The notes beneath the pieces are model-generated. The model was not told the origin of the DNA and searched no databases. It worked only from the letters and a program-made list of their open reading frames with translations. A stretch of 36,071 nt of DNA from Lachnospiraceae bacterium (GTDB lineage: Bacteria; Bacillota; Clostridia; Lachnospirales; Lachnospiraceae). Location: the NCBI GenBank assembly GCA_029227035.1, contig JAQXZD010000078.1:1-36071 (forward strand), given 5' to 3'. Position 1 is the stretch's first letter. Every line of letters starts with the position of its first letter. Both the position numbers and the translations under genes were made by a program. Of the stretch, positions 16,683 to 24,088 are shown piece by piece.

Positions 16683-17309
16683 CTAGTAAATAATTCCCAC
16701 CTTCATAAGAATCTTATATACAAAGGAAGAAATAAGGCTTCTGACGAAAATGATTGTCAAAAGCGGGATTGCAAATACCGTAATAAACTGTTTCATATCG
16801 CTTCCGCGTTTTTCCCGAATCTCCGTCGGAGAATTCCATTTTTTATGTGAAAACAGCCATATCAGCAAATATCCGATTCCGCAACCAAGCGTATTCATAA
16901 TCAGGTCATCAATATCCGTTGCCCGAAATGAAAACAACTGAATAACTTCGATAAGCAATGATGTCAAAAAGCCCGTTAATACCGTCACTTTTGCGGATTT
17001 AAAAGTATCCCAGATCATCGGAAGCAAGAAGCCCATCGGAATCAGCATCACCGCATTCATCGATACCTGAAAAATAAATCCGGCTACGCCGAAATCCGAA
17101 AAAGGAATCAGATTCACCGAAGGATTCCACACAAAATATCGCACTGCCGGAATTCCCACAATATTAAACATCTCACACAGATACATGGTCAGCAATATAA
17201 GCAGAACCTTCTTTTTGGTCTCCTTTACCTTCCAGTACTTCATCAAAAAACACACGAGCAGAACCGGCACCACCAGCGCACTCGCTATATCTACTATCAT
17301 AAGTAACAT
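16683..17309 (-). CDS. VanZ family membrane protein
   Basis: 208 aa with about five hydrophobic helices. VanZ hallmarks are present: NLIPF (about residue 86), NAVMLIPMGFLLP, and SLLIEVIQLFSFRATDIDDLIMNTLG, in which the E-x-x-Q and D-x-D-D residues are typical. In enterococci VanZ raises teicoplanin resistance; in gut Firmicutes most VanZ-like proteins have no proven role. The start has a strong AAGGAGG. It lies 19 bp after the XRE-DUF5680 regulator and 16 bp before the 67-aa gene, so the three form an operon. No vanHAX genes are near, so glycopeptide resistance should not be inferred. Confidence 0.9.
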   Translation of the reverse strand: MLLMIVDIASALVVPVLLVCFLMKYWKVKETKKKVLLILLTMYLCEMFNIVGIPAVRYFVWNPSVNLIPFSDFGVAGFIFQVSMNAVMLIPMGFLLPMIWDTFKSAKVTVLTGFLTSLLIEVIQLFSFRATDIDDLIMNTLGCGIGYLLIWLFSHKKWNSPTEIREKRGSDMKQFITVFAIPLLTIIFVRSLISSFVYKILMKVGIIY

Positions 17310-17328
17310 TTGACTTCCTCCTTGTCAT

Positions 17329-18000
17329 TTATCGAATCAGTCCTCCATGAAAATAACACTCATACACCTTTTCCTCATTGCAATAGATTTCCTCATATCC
17401 TTGAAACCATGTAAAATCTCCCGACACTTTGCTTTTATAAATATACTCGCCGGCCTGATAAAACTCCGGTCCTCTGCAAGGACAGTTCTCCGTTGCCGCC
17501 CGAAGCGCTTCTTTCAGGAAATTTCCGCTGAAATTATCTCCCAGTACTCTTCCGAGATAATTCATGGCATATACCGCCGTTCCATTCTTCCAAACAGCCT
17601 CTTCCCCGGCAAACTGTTCTCCACCCACATAGGTGTCGTGATAGGCAAAAGCCCCTTCTTCAAACCGGAAATCATGGGAATCATATCTTGTTGAATCCGT
17701 TTGATTCATAAAAGCCGCATAGGTATTTACATTTGCCTTTAACCGAAACCGTATGATTTCATCCACATCTCTGGAATGGGTTGATACCGGTTTCATACTG
17801 CATTCCTGATCCCTGACCAGATAATCAACCGTAACATTCATCAGATTGCTAATCTGAATCAGATTCGCAATATCCGGATAAGACTGACCGGATTCCCATT
17901 TTGCAATGGCCTGCCTCGATACACCTGTTTTCTCGGCAAGCTCCTCCTGTGTATATCCTTTATTCTTTCTCAATAACTGCAATTTTTCTGAAAATATCAT
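17329..18000 (-). CDS. XRE-type regulator with C-terminal DUF5680 domain
   Basis: 223 aa from ATG 17998-18000, placed 6 nt after AGGAGGTG; upstream residues of the longer frame are not part of it. Residues 5-62 form an HTH_3/XRE domain (LRKNKGYTQEELAEKTGVSR then QAIAKWESGQSYP). The rest matches the DUF5680 layout (SHDFRFEEGAFAYHDTYVGG, FAGEEAVWKNG, MNYLGRVLG, FTWFQGYEEI, CYFHGG), a compact beta-rich domain that may sense a ligand. It heads the VanZ operon and probably controls it. The ligand is unknown. Confidence 0.92.
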   Translation of the reverse strand: MIFSEKLQLLRKNKGYTQEELAEKTGVSRQAIAKWESGQSYPDIANLIQISNLMNVTVDYLVRDQECSMKPVSTHSRDVDEIIRFRLKANVNTYAAFMNQTDSTRYDSHDFRFEEGAFAYHDTYVGGEQFAGEEAVWKNGTAVYAMNYLGRVLGDNFSGNFLKEALRAATENCPCRGPEFYQAGEYIYKSKVSGDFTWFQGYEEIYCNEEKVYECYFHGGLIR

Positions 18001-18092
18001 ACAATCCACCTCCTGAATAAAGAATATCACAGCCCAAACTGCTTTACACCCAACCTGCGGTAGCATTATTTCTACTTTCGGTTGAAAAAGTT

Positions 18093-19076
18093 TTAATGAT
18101 CATAAAAATCTATTATCCTATTCATAACTTCTTCATCGTGCTCCATATACAGTTCTTTATCCACATCTGCTTTAGGTTCGCTTTTTTGATATTCCAGTGC
18201 CGCATCCGTCAGGAAATAATCATAATGTCCATTATGGTTCTTCTTATCCATAAGCACAAACTCACAATTTGAGTTGGTTATCTCATCCATTTTATCGTAA
18301 ATCGGACTATGACCACCATAAAATGTATCATCCTCCGCGCTTATTACAAGAACCGGTATGGATACGGAATTGATACCATCGACAGCAGATAAATCCCTGT
18401 CATCTCCATATTTCAAATAAATAAACAACGAATTAAACGGTTTAACTACCGGATAAACTGCCCCTGTATATCTTTCTATTGAATACTGCCATTGTTCTTC
18501 CGGCGTATCGAAACCGGACGCTGCCACAACCTTAGATATATTGTGTTCAAACTGAAGCTCTGCACATACCGCATAAGCACCCATACTATGCCCAAACAGA
18601 TAAATCGGCATATCTTCAAATCTTTTATCGGATTCCATAAAATCAAGAAGTGCATCCAGATCATAGACACATTGGCTATAGCCTTTCATACTATTGCCCT
18701 CACTTGTATAACAACCTGTGTAGTCCAGACATACGACGGAATACCCAGCATCAACAAAATCTCTGATCTCATATAATTTAATATCATTTGCATCCCTGTG
18801 CCCCGGTGCCACTACAATGAATCCCTTTGCATTATCATTTTCATATAAAAATGCCGAGATATCATTCTCTCCTGACTTCACAACAATCTGCTCGCGCGGA
18901 TATTTGTTCTGATCAATGTCATCATACACAAGGTAGTGTTCAGAATCATACTCATCATAATCTGCTCTGGAAAAAACGATTCCGTGTGCAATGGTAATTC
19001 CAAGAAAAATAAGTACCGATAAAATGATCAGACCAAAAAGCACTATTTTTATCAGTTTATTTATGTTCTTCATCAT
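18093..19076 (-). CDS. Membrane-anchored alpha/beta hydrolase
   Basis: About 328 aa. An N-terminal hydrophobic segment (IVLFGLIILSVLIFLGITIA) acts as uncleaved anchor or signal. The hydrolase core has an oxyanion region (VVAPGHRDAN), nucleophile elbow GHSMG, an acid in SAEDDTFYGGHS, and a terminal His in NHNGHYDYF, so the catalytic triad is complete. It resembles BAAT/dienelactone-like serine hydrolases of Firmicutes; the substrate is unknown. The start ATG shares its A with the stop of the lipoprotein gene (TGATG at 19074-19078), so the two are coupled and probably act together at the cell surface. A second ATG follows immediately. Confidence 0.88.
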   Translation of the reverse strand: MMKNINKLIKIVLFGLIILSVLIFLGITIAHGIVFSRADYDEYDSEHYLVYDDIDQNKYPREQIVVKSGENDISAFLYENDNAKGFIVVAPGHRDANDIKLYEIRDFVDAGYSVVCLDYTGCYTSEGNSMKGYSQCVYDLDALLDFMESDKRFEDMPIYLFGHSMGAYAVCAELQFEHNISKVVAASGFDTPEEQWQYSIERYTGAVYPVVKPFNSLFIYLKYGDDRDLSAVDGINSVSIPVLVISAEDDTFYGGHSPIYDKMDEITNSNCEFVLMDKKNHNGHYDYFLTDAALEYQKSEPKADVDKELYMEHDEEVMNRIIDFYDH

Positions 19077-19537
19077 CACTCTTCGTTTCCCGAAAGGGAT
19101 ACCTCCAAATCGATATCCCGGCAATCATATCCAACAATCTTTAATCTGTTTTTTCCCTCGGATAAAGAAACCTCCTTCGTGACAACTCCATCCGCAACAG
19201 TCTCCGACGTGCACTCAAGAATTGTTGTAACATTTCCATCCTCATCAATGTGTACAACCTTCGCCTTGCCTCCGGAGACAGAAAATGAGATTTCCATTGT
19301 AATGTCCTGCTTTTCTTTCACTGTATCTTTCCACAGAGTCTCCCGACCGTCAAATTCAGATGCAGCAAATGAGAATCCATCTTTATCCTTATTCAACGTA
19401 GAGTTCGATTCTGCGTATCGGTCAGCGGTTTGTGCAATTTTCTGATCGGAATCATACTCCCGCTGGGCAAATTCGTTGCTGCATCCCATCATGAGAAGAC
19501 ACAGCAACATAATCATCAACAATTTATGTTTTTTCAT
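19076..19537 (-). CDS. Putative lipoprotein in the ABC/PspC operon
   Basis: 153 aa from ATG 19535-19537 (AAGGGA, 8 nt). A short lysine-rich start, a hydrophobic core (LLMIMLLCLLMM) and the lipobox MMGC (Cys19) mark it as a lipoprotein. The mature part is a small beta-rich domain (WKDTVKEKQDITMEISFSVS to the end) resembling extracellular carbohydrate- or ligand-binding beta sandwiches, but I cannot name a family. It lies 17 bp after pspC and overlaps the alpha/beta hydrolase gene. Likely role: surface partner of the ABC exporter or of the hydrolase (inference). Confidence 0.85.
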   Translation of the reverse strand: MKKHKLLMIMLLCLLMMGCSNEFAQREYDSDQKIAQTADRYAESNSTLNKDKDGFSFAASEFDGRETLWKDTVKEKQDITMEISFSVSGGKAKVVHIDEDGNVTTILECTSETVADGVVTKEVSLSEGKNRLKIVGYDCRDIDLEVSLSGNEE

Positions 19538-19554
19538 TCTCAAATCCCTTCTTT

Positions 19555-19749
19555 CTAATATACCGGATTCCGTGGAATAATAATCATGGCAACCACATAA
19601 GCTATGATTCCACTGCCTCCCAGAAGGCAGAAGACAACCCAGCCCAAACGAACCAGCGAAGGATCCAGACCGAAATATTCGGCCAGTCCTCCACAGACTC
19701 CATCAAGCATTCTATTTTTATTTGACTTATATAATCTTTTCTCTTCCAT
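19555..19749 (-). CDS. PspC domain small membrane protein
   Basis: 64 aa covering almost exactly one PspC domain: KNRMLDGVCGGLAEYFGLDP, followed by a glycine-containing transmembrane helix (LGWVVFCLLGGSGIIAYVVAMIIIP). PspC proteins sense or relay envelope stress; short Firmicutes versions often sit with ABC transporters or LiaI-like proteins. It starts 5 bp after the ABC exporter stop, so co-expression with the transporter is very likely. Confidence 0.92.
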   Translation of the reverse strand: MEEKRLYKSNKNRMLDGVCGGLAEYFGLDPSLVRLGWVVFCLLGGSGIIAYVVAMIIIPRNPVY

Positions 19750-19754
19750 ATTCT

Positions 19755-21410
19755 CTATTTCCTTCCACTATGAAGCATGCTCGGATAAACCAGGAAAATC
19801 AATCCACCAATCAGGATAGAGCATGCCATGGTCAGCACAAGTGCAAGCACCTGTCCTCCAAACATATATCCAACCGCCATCACAATCGCAAGCACCGGAA
19901 GCACCAGAAAACGAAGCAGCATCTGAAGCATCGCTTTCACGACATCCGTGACTCCTGATGAAAAAAGCGCATCCAGGAATACGCCGACCGCTGCCAGCAT
20001 AAAATCTGTTACCACAAGTGTCAAAAGCCATAACAGTACAATCCATGGTTTCTCCTCCAGAATAATCATTCCCGCAAACAATCCCGGAATCAAATCAATG
20101 AGACAACTGTACGAACCTGCCATCATTGCATAGAACACCTTTTTGTATGGATCGTCCGGAACCAGAAACAGCCAGTTCATTGCAGTTTCCTGTGCAATCG
20201 GATTACCGAAATTGCGGAAAAACATAATTGCCAGAAGGATAATACCCAATATAACAAAATTCTGCGTATTCATTACTTTTATCATAAACAGAGAGCAAAG
20301 TACCGCTACTGCCAGATAAAAGAGCATCGTATTAGTCAGAAATCCCAACTTTGCCATACGTCTCCTGCAATATACCTCTTTGGTAAAAAAGGCACTTGCT
20401 CCCGATCCTCCAAAGCTTCCGCTCCGGCTGATTTTCTTGGAGCGCTCCTTGACACGAACGCTTCTGCCTTCCTGTGCTGCCGTCTGTACCGCCTGCATCT
20501 GTCCCGCTGCACTGAGGGCATCTTCATAGAAATCTGCCTTCACATGCCAGATGATAAATACAATTATTCCAATGCTGACAATGAGCAGTCCCAGATAGAT
20601 TAAGAACGGAAGGATCTGTGCATTCACTGCCGACATAATCATTCCCTTAAACCATCCCACAATCGGCACATACCGCATCCATTCACTTCCAAAAGTTGTC
20701 TGTACCGTTCCAAACCAGTCTCTTCCTCCGGACAGATATACCCCTGCAAGCGCTGCAAGAATCACTACACTGACCGCCAGAATTCCCGGCACAACATATT
20801 TTTTCAGGTTCTCATGAGTCGTAAAAACGGTATAGGAAAGTACCATCATAAGACGCTGGAATACAAAAAGCATGATCCAGCCCACAAATATGGCAATGAC
20901 AGCCCCTATGCCGAGTCCCATATTAATCATCAGATTCGGAATCTGGAAAACCAGATAAATGGATCCGAACACAGTAGCCGCAAGCTGAAAACTCAGTCTG
21001 AACATCAATACCGACTGCGGCTTATACGGCGCAGTAAAAAGGAAATTGACATCGGCCATGGAGAATATCTCTGTTCCCTTCTTGGTGCCGGAATACAATC
21101 CCCAGAGAAGAATCACCAGAAAGCCCAATCCCAAAGCAGCTTCCACCAGCACCTTGACCTGCTTCACCTCTTCGGGTGACATCTTTTCTTCCTTTTCGTC
21201 CTCTTCTTCATCCTCTGACGCTTCCTGCGTCTGAGTCTCTATCTCCGTTGCATTTTTGGTATCTACCGCATGCTCAACCACAACCGCAGTCAGACCTCCG
21301 ATCACACCGAATCCGAATATCGCAAGAATGATAATCAGAGCTGTACTGGTAAACAATTTCTTAATCGTATTGATAAATGTATGCCAGGCATAATATCCCC
21401 ATAATCTCAT
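19755..21410 (-). CDS. ABC exporter membrane subunit (putative ABC_export family)
   Basis: 551 aa, about 12 hydrophobic segments. It begins MRLWGYYAWHTFINTIKKLF, with the first helix at residues 22-46, then a long acidic loop (EASEDEEEDEKEE), then further helix groups and a positively charged cytoplasmic loop (about 310-345) before the second half. This layout and the phrase FSMADVNFLFTAP match the large single-gene ABC-2-like exporter family of Firmicutes (PF16962 as I recall). It starts 3 bp after the ATPase stop; the ribosome site (GAGGTG) is inside the ATPase end. The cargo is unknown; candidates are peptides, antimicrobials or lipids. Confidence 0.88.
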   Translation of the reverse strand: MRLWGYYAWHTFINTIKKLFTSTALIIILAIFGFGVIGGLTAVVVEHAVDTKNATEIETQTQEASEDEEEDEKEEKMSPEEVKQVKVLVEAALGLGFLVILLWGLYSGTKKGTEIFSMADVNFLFTAPYKPQSVLMFRLSFQLAATVFGSIYLVFQIPNLMINMGLGIGAVIAIFVGWIMLFVFQRLMMVLSYTVFTTHENLKKYVVPGILAVSVVILAALAGVYLSGGRDWFGTVQTTFGSEWMRYVPIVGWFKGMIMSAVNAQILPFLIYLGLLIVSIGIIVFIIWHVKADFYEDALSAAGQMQAVQTAAQEGRSVRVKERSKKISRSGSFGGSGASAFFTKEVYCRRRMAKLGFLTNTMLFYLAVAVLCSLFMIKVMNTQNFVILGIILLAIMFFRNFGNPIAQETAMNWLFLVPDDPYKKVFYAMMAGSYSCLIDLIPGLFAGMIILEEKPWIVLLWLLTLVVTDFMLAAVGVFLDALFSSGVTDVVKAMLQMLLRFLVLPVLAIVMAVGYMFGGQVLALVLTMACSILIGGLIFLVYPSMLHSGRK

Positions 21411-21413
21411 GGC

Positions 21414-22145
21414 TTACACCTCGCTCTCCGGTGCCGCCTCATCCTGCCGGTCACCCTCTGTAATCTCAAAGAAAATATCCTCAAGACTCTTGCCCTGTCC
21501 GTTGGTATCCTGTCTGTTCACCACGGCAGCCACCACGCCCTGTTTCATAATATAAGTGGTATCCCAGAGTCCTTCGATACTGTCAATCATATGCGTGCTG
21601 ACAAGAATACTGCATCCCTGACTCCGAAGCTCTTCAAACACGTTCTTTAATTCCTTAATCGCATGCGGATCCAGACCGATCATCGGCTCATCAAATAAGA
21701 TCAGCTTCGGCTTCGGAAGCAGCCCACAACAGATACTCAGCTTCTGCTGCATTCCTTTAGACAGCTCATCTCCAAATTTTTTTCTTTTATCTGCCAGTTC
21801 AAAACGTTCCAAAAGATTTTCCTTATATTCTTTATAATCCTTGAGCTTATATGCCCTTGCAATAAACTCCAGATGCTCATCTACCGTCAGATTCGGATAA
21901 AGAGATGGAATCTCCGGCACATAACCCATGATTTTCTTGGCATCCAGAGATTTATTGTCCAATCCATCCACACGAATCTGGCCCTGATATTTTAAAAATC
22001 CCATAATACACTTGATAATTGTACTTTTTCCGGCACCGTTCGGTCCCAACAGAATTCCGATTTCTCCGTCCGGAATCTGAAAGGTTATATCATTGTTTGC
22101 AACCACCTTACGATACTTTTTTGTTACATGTGTTACCTCTAACAT
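21414..22145 (-). CDS. ABC transporter ATP-binding protein
   Basis: 243 aa from ATG 22143-22145, which follows GGAGG by 6 nt; the longer frame is not used. Walker A GPNGAGKST (about 30-38), Q-loop region (VPEIPSLYPN), signature LSKGMQQKL, Walker B LILFDEP and switch His (STHMID) are all intact. It is of the ABC-2/CcmA-type exporter class. The C-terminal tail (EGDRQDEAAPESEV) is acidic. It heads a tightly packed operon (ATPase, exporter, PspC, lipoprotein, hydrolase). Three CTTAA motifs at 10-11 bp spacing upstream may be a response-regulator site. Confidence 0.95.
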   Translation of the reverse strand: MLEVTHVTKKYRKVVANNDITFQIPDGEIGILLGPNGAGKSTIIKCIMGFLKYQGQIRVDGLDNKSLDAKKIMGYVPEIPSLYPNLTVDEHLEFIARAYKLKDYKEYKENLLERFELADKRKKFGDELSKGMQQKLSICCGLLPKPKLILFDEPMIGLDPHAIKELKNVFEELRSQGCSILVSTHMIDSIEGLWDTTYIMKQGVVAAVVNRQDTNGQGKSLEDIFFEITEGDRQDEAAPESEV

Positions 22146-22261
22146 AACTTTCCTCCACTCTCTGAATCTGACCGGTCTCTTCCGACCGCCCATGTCCCTT
22201 TATCTCTCTTATTTACCCCTATACGATACCACAAAAAAACTTTCCTTACTATTCATATTCT

Positions 22262-22287
22262 CTTAATTTACCTTAAGACAATCTTAA
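22262..22287 (-). promoter_or_regulatory. Triple TTAAG direct repeat upstream of the ABC operon
   Basis: On the minus strand TTAAG occurs at 22283-22287, 22272-22276 and 22262-22266, at 11 and 10 bp spacing, on one face of the helix. OmpR-family regulators bind such repeats. It lies about 120 bp before the ATPase start and just after the hydrogenase terminator. Confidence 0.4.
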
Positions 22288-22295
22288 ACCCGGAT

Positions 22296-22331
22296 AAAAA
22301 AGCCCCTCCAGACTATGTCTGAAGGGGCTTC
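22296..22331 (-). terminator. Intrinsic terminator of the hydrogenase gene
   Basis: A near-perfect minus-strand hairpin, AAGCCCCTTCAGAC / GTCTGGAGGGGCTT with a 3-nt loop, is followed by TTTTT. It starts 8 bp after the hydrogenase-like gene stop and separates it from the ABC operon. Confidence 0.95.
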
Positions 22332-22338
22332 CTTATAG

Positions 22339-23787
22339 CTACTCTCTGTGCATCGAGAATGATTCCATATGATAATTCTTAAGATTTTCCAATATCTTGC
22401 GGTCATCCGCTTTATCCAGAAGTTCGTCTCTGGATTTCTTGGTGGCAAGCATATCGTTGAAGGAACTCGGTCCTCCGACACATCCGCCTTCACATGCCAT
22501 ACCCTCGATGAAATCATCCGGAAGTTTTCCGGCTTTCATGAGCATCAGGAACTTACGACATTCTGCAGCGCCGTTTGCCTTGCATACCTTAGGCTCTATG
22601 CCTGCTTCCATCTCTTTCATGCTCTCCACAACTGCTTCGGTAACTCCGCCGGAGTTTGCAAAACGCTTACCGTAAACAGAAGATTCCTGATAGGAAGTAT
22701 CGCCCGGCTCAAGCTCCACACCTTTGGCACTCATGATGGCGCGCATCTCACTGTAGGTCAGTACATAATCGGCATTACCCTCGATCTGCTGATCCACAAC
22801 CTCGGACTTCTTAGCCACACACGGACCCACAAATACCGTGATTGCATCCGGCTCCTTTGCCTTAATCAGACGGGATACCGCGCACATCGGAGATACTGTT
22901 GTGGAAATCTTGTCTGCCATCTCCGGGAAATGAAGGCGTACCATATTGACAAAGCCCGGACAGCAGGAAGTCACTTTCTTCTCTCCTGCCTTATATGCTT
23001 CTACCCACTCTTCAGCCTCGGAAGCCGCTGTCATGTCTCCACCTAAGCCAACCTCAACAAATCCGTTAAAGCCAACCTCCTGCATTGCTTTCTTCCAGCT
23101 TCCCATGGTAATGTTCGGACCAAACTGTCCCTCTGTGGCCGGAGCTGCCATCACATACACTTTCTTATCCGACTTCAGGGCATTGATGACATCCACCATA
23201 AATGTCTTGGAACCGATTGCACCAAACGGACAACTGTGGATACACTTACCGCAACGGATACACTTGGAATCATCAATCACGGAAATTCCATATTCATTAT
23301 ATGTAATCGCATTGACCGGACAGGCAAACTTACATGGTCTCTTCAGATGTGCAATTGCATTATACGGACATGCCGCTGCACACTTACCGCACTCCTTACA
23401 TTTCTGCGGATCAATGTGGGAACGGTGACGTCCTGCCTCAATTGCTCCAAACTTACATGCATTGATACATGCCTTACCCATACAGTTCTGGCAGTTCTCC
23501 GTTACCGTGTAACTGGAAATCGGACAGTCCTCACAGGCTGCGCTGATTACCTGGATAATATTGCCGTTATCATCCGGTCCCGGAGCCTTTCCCTCTGCAA
23601 GACGGACACGTTGGCGGATAATCTCTCGCTCCTTATAGATACAACAACGGAACTGTGGTGTCGGTCCCGGAATCAGATGCACCGCAATATGATCCCTCTC
23701 TGAATCCAGAGTTCCCTCAAAAGCCAATTTTGCCACTTCGCGCAGTACCGCATGCTTAATTTTGATTACATTCTCGTCAGCGTACAT
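22339..23787 (-). CDS. [FeFe]-hydrogenase-like protein with ferredoxin domains
   Basis: 482 aa, cytosolic, start behind AAGGAGAG. The N-terminal part has three or more 4Fe-4S sets: Cys99/102/107/111, Cys130/133/136/140 and Cys176/179/182/186, plus extra Cys pairs (85/88, 152/156). The C-terminal H-cluster domain has L1 TSCCPGF (273-279), SPMCAVSRLIK, L2 GPCVAKKSE (321-329) and L3 ACEGGCVGG (431-439). All four cluster-ligating Cys are present, but L3 has Glu where catalytic group A enzymes have Pro (ACPGGC), which points to the less studied group B-type or a related class. It could evolve or take up H2 with ferredoxin, or act as a sensor. No maturases (HydE/F/G) are nearby. It is monocistronic. 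Confidence 0.92.
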   Translation of the reverse strand: MYADENVIKIKHAVLREVAKLAFEGTLDSERDHIAVHLIPGPTPQFRCCIYKEREIIRQRVRLAEGKAPGPDDNGNIIQVISAACEDCPISSYTVTENCQNCMGKACINACKFGAIEAGRHRSHIDPQKCKECGKCAAACPYNAIAHLKRPCKFACPVNAITYNEYGISVIDDSKCIRCGKCIHSCPFGAIGSKTFMVDVINALKSDKKVYVMAAPATEGQFGPNITMGSWKKAMQEVGFNGFVEVGLGGDMTAASEAEEWVEAYKAGEKKVTSCCPGFVNMVRLHFPEMADKISTTVSPMCAVSRLIKAKEPDAITVFVGPCVAKKSEVVDQQIEGNADYVLTYSEMRAIMSAKGVELEPGDTSYQESSVYGKRFANSGGVTEAVVESMKEMEAGIEPKVCKANGAAECRKFLMLMKAGKLPDDFIEGMACEGGCVGGPSSFNDMLATKKSRDELLDKADDRKILENLKNYHMESFSMHRE

Positions 23788-23861
23788 ATTCTCTCCTTTT
23801 AATATTATTTCGATCTCATAAGTCGTACCTATTGTACATATATTTTCAAGAAAAAGCTAGC

Positions 23862-23883
23862 GTTGTATCTATCAAAATACAAC
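23862..23883 (-). promoter_or_regulatory. Inverted repeat upstream of the hydrogenase gene
   Basis: GTTGTAT and ATACAAC (7 bp, perfect) flank an 8-nt spacer about 75 bp before the hydrogenase start. The TTGT...ACAA ends recall Rex redox-repressor sites, but the spacing is 2 bp too long. Candidate operator only. No convincing -35/-10 pair was found here. Confidence 0.35.
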
Positions 23884-23907
23884 AAAACATGAATTATTCA
23901 TAGAAAA

Positions 23908-23969
23908 CAAGTGAAATCCGTAATTCTGGCGTCAAGCTTGCTTGTAAGCCGAATTTGTGATTTCACTTG
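23908..23969. repeat. Long nested palindrome I (62 bp)
   Basis: Outer arms CAAGTGAAATC (23908-23918) and GATTTCACTTG (23959-23969) are perfect complements. Inside, AATTC-T-GGC (23922-23930) pairs with GCC-GAATT (23948-23955), and a CAAG/CTTG hairpin closes the centre. It belongs to a block of three adjacent palindromes and could be a mobile palindromic repeat or a structured leader. Confidence 0.85.
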
Positions 23970-23993
23970 GAGGGTGAATAAAATTCACCCTCC
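23969..23993. repeat. Palindrome II: 11-bp perfect hairpin
   Basis: GGAGGGTGAAT (23969-23979) and ATTCACCCTCC (23983-23993) around AAA. It abuts palindrome I directly (one shared base). No T-run follows on either strand, so it is not a standard terminator. Confidence 0.85.
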
Positions 23994-23994
23994 A

Positions 23995-24070
23995 CATAGC
24001 CTCAGACAAAAGCAGCAAAGCTGCGGCAGGTGCGCATTGCGCAACTGGTCTGTGGCCTGTGGTGGCTATG
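23995..24070. repeat. Palindrome III: branched cloverleaf-like structure
   Basis: Closing stem CATAGCC (23995-24001) with GGCTATG (24064-24070), second stem CAGAC (24003-24007) with GTCTG (24048-24052), and two inner hairpins, GCAGC-AAA-GCTGC (24012-24024) and TGCGCA-T-TGCGCA (24031-24043). All stems are perfect. It ends 18 bp before the start of the S8 protease gene. Not a tRNA: there is no anticodon or T-loop pattern. Confidence 0.85.
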
Positions 24071-24088
24071 AATAATTTAGGGGAAATT

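Noticed and set aside
23862-23883. Rex operator before the hydrogenase gene
   Set aside because: Ends fit (TTGT...ACAA) but the spacing is 2 bp too long and the inner TTAA pairs are missing; kept only as an unnamed inverted repeat.
23995-24070. tRNA-like or known riboswitch structure
   Set aside because: The stem sizes are wrong, there is no anticodon or T-loop, and I recognise no riboswitch core.
23975-24073. Short leader peptide starting at GTG inside palindrome II
   Set aside because: The ribosome site would touch the start codon and the peptide shows no regulatory codon run; the frame follows from the palindromes.
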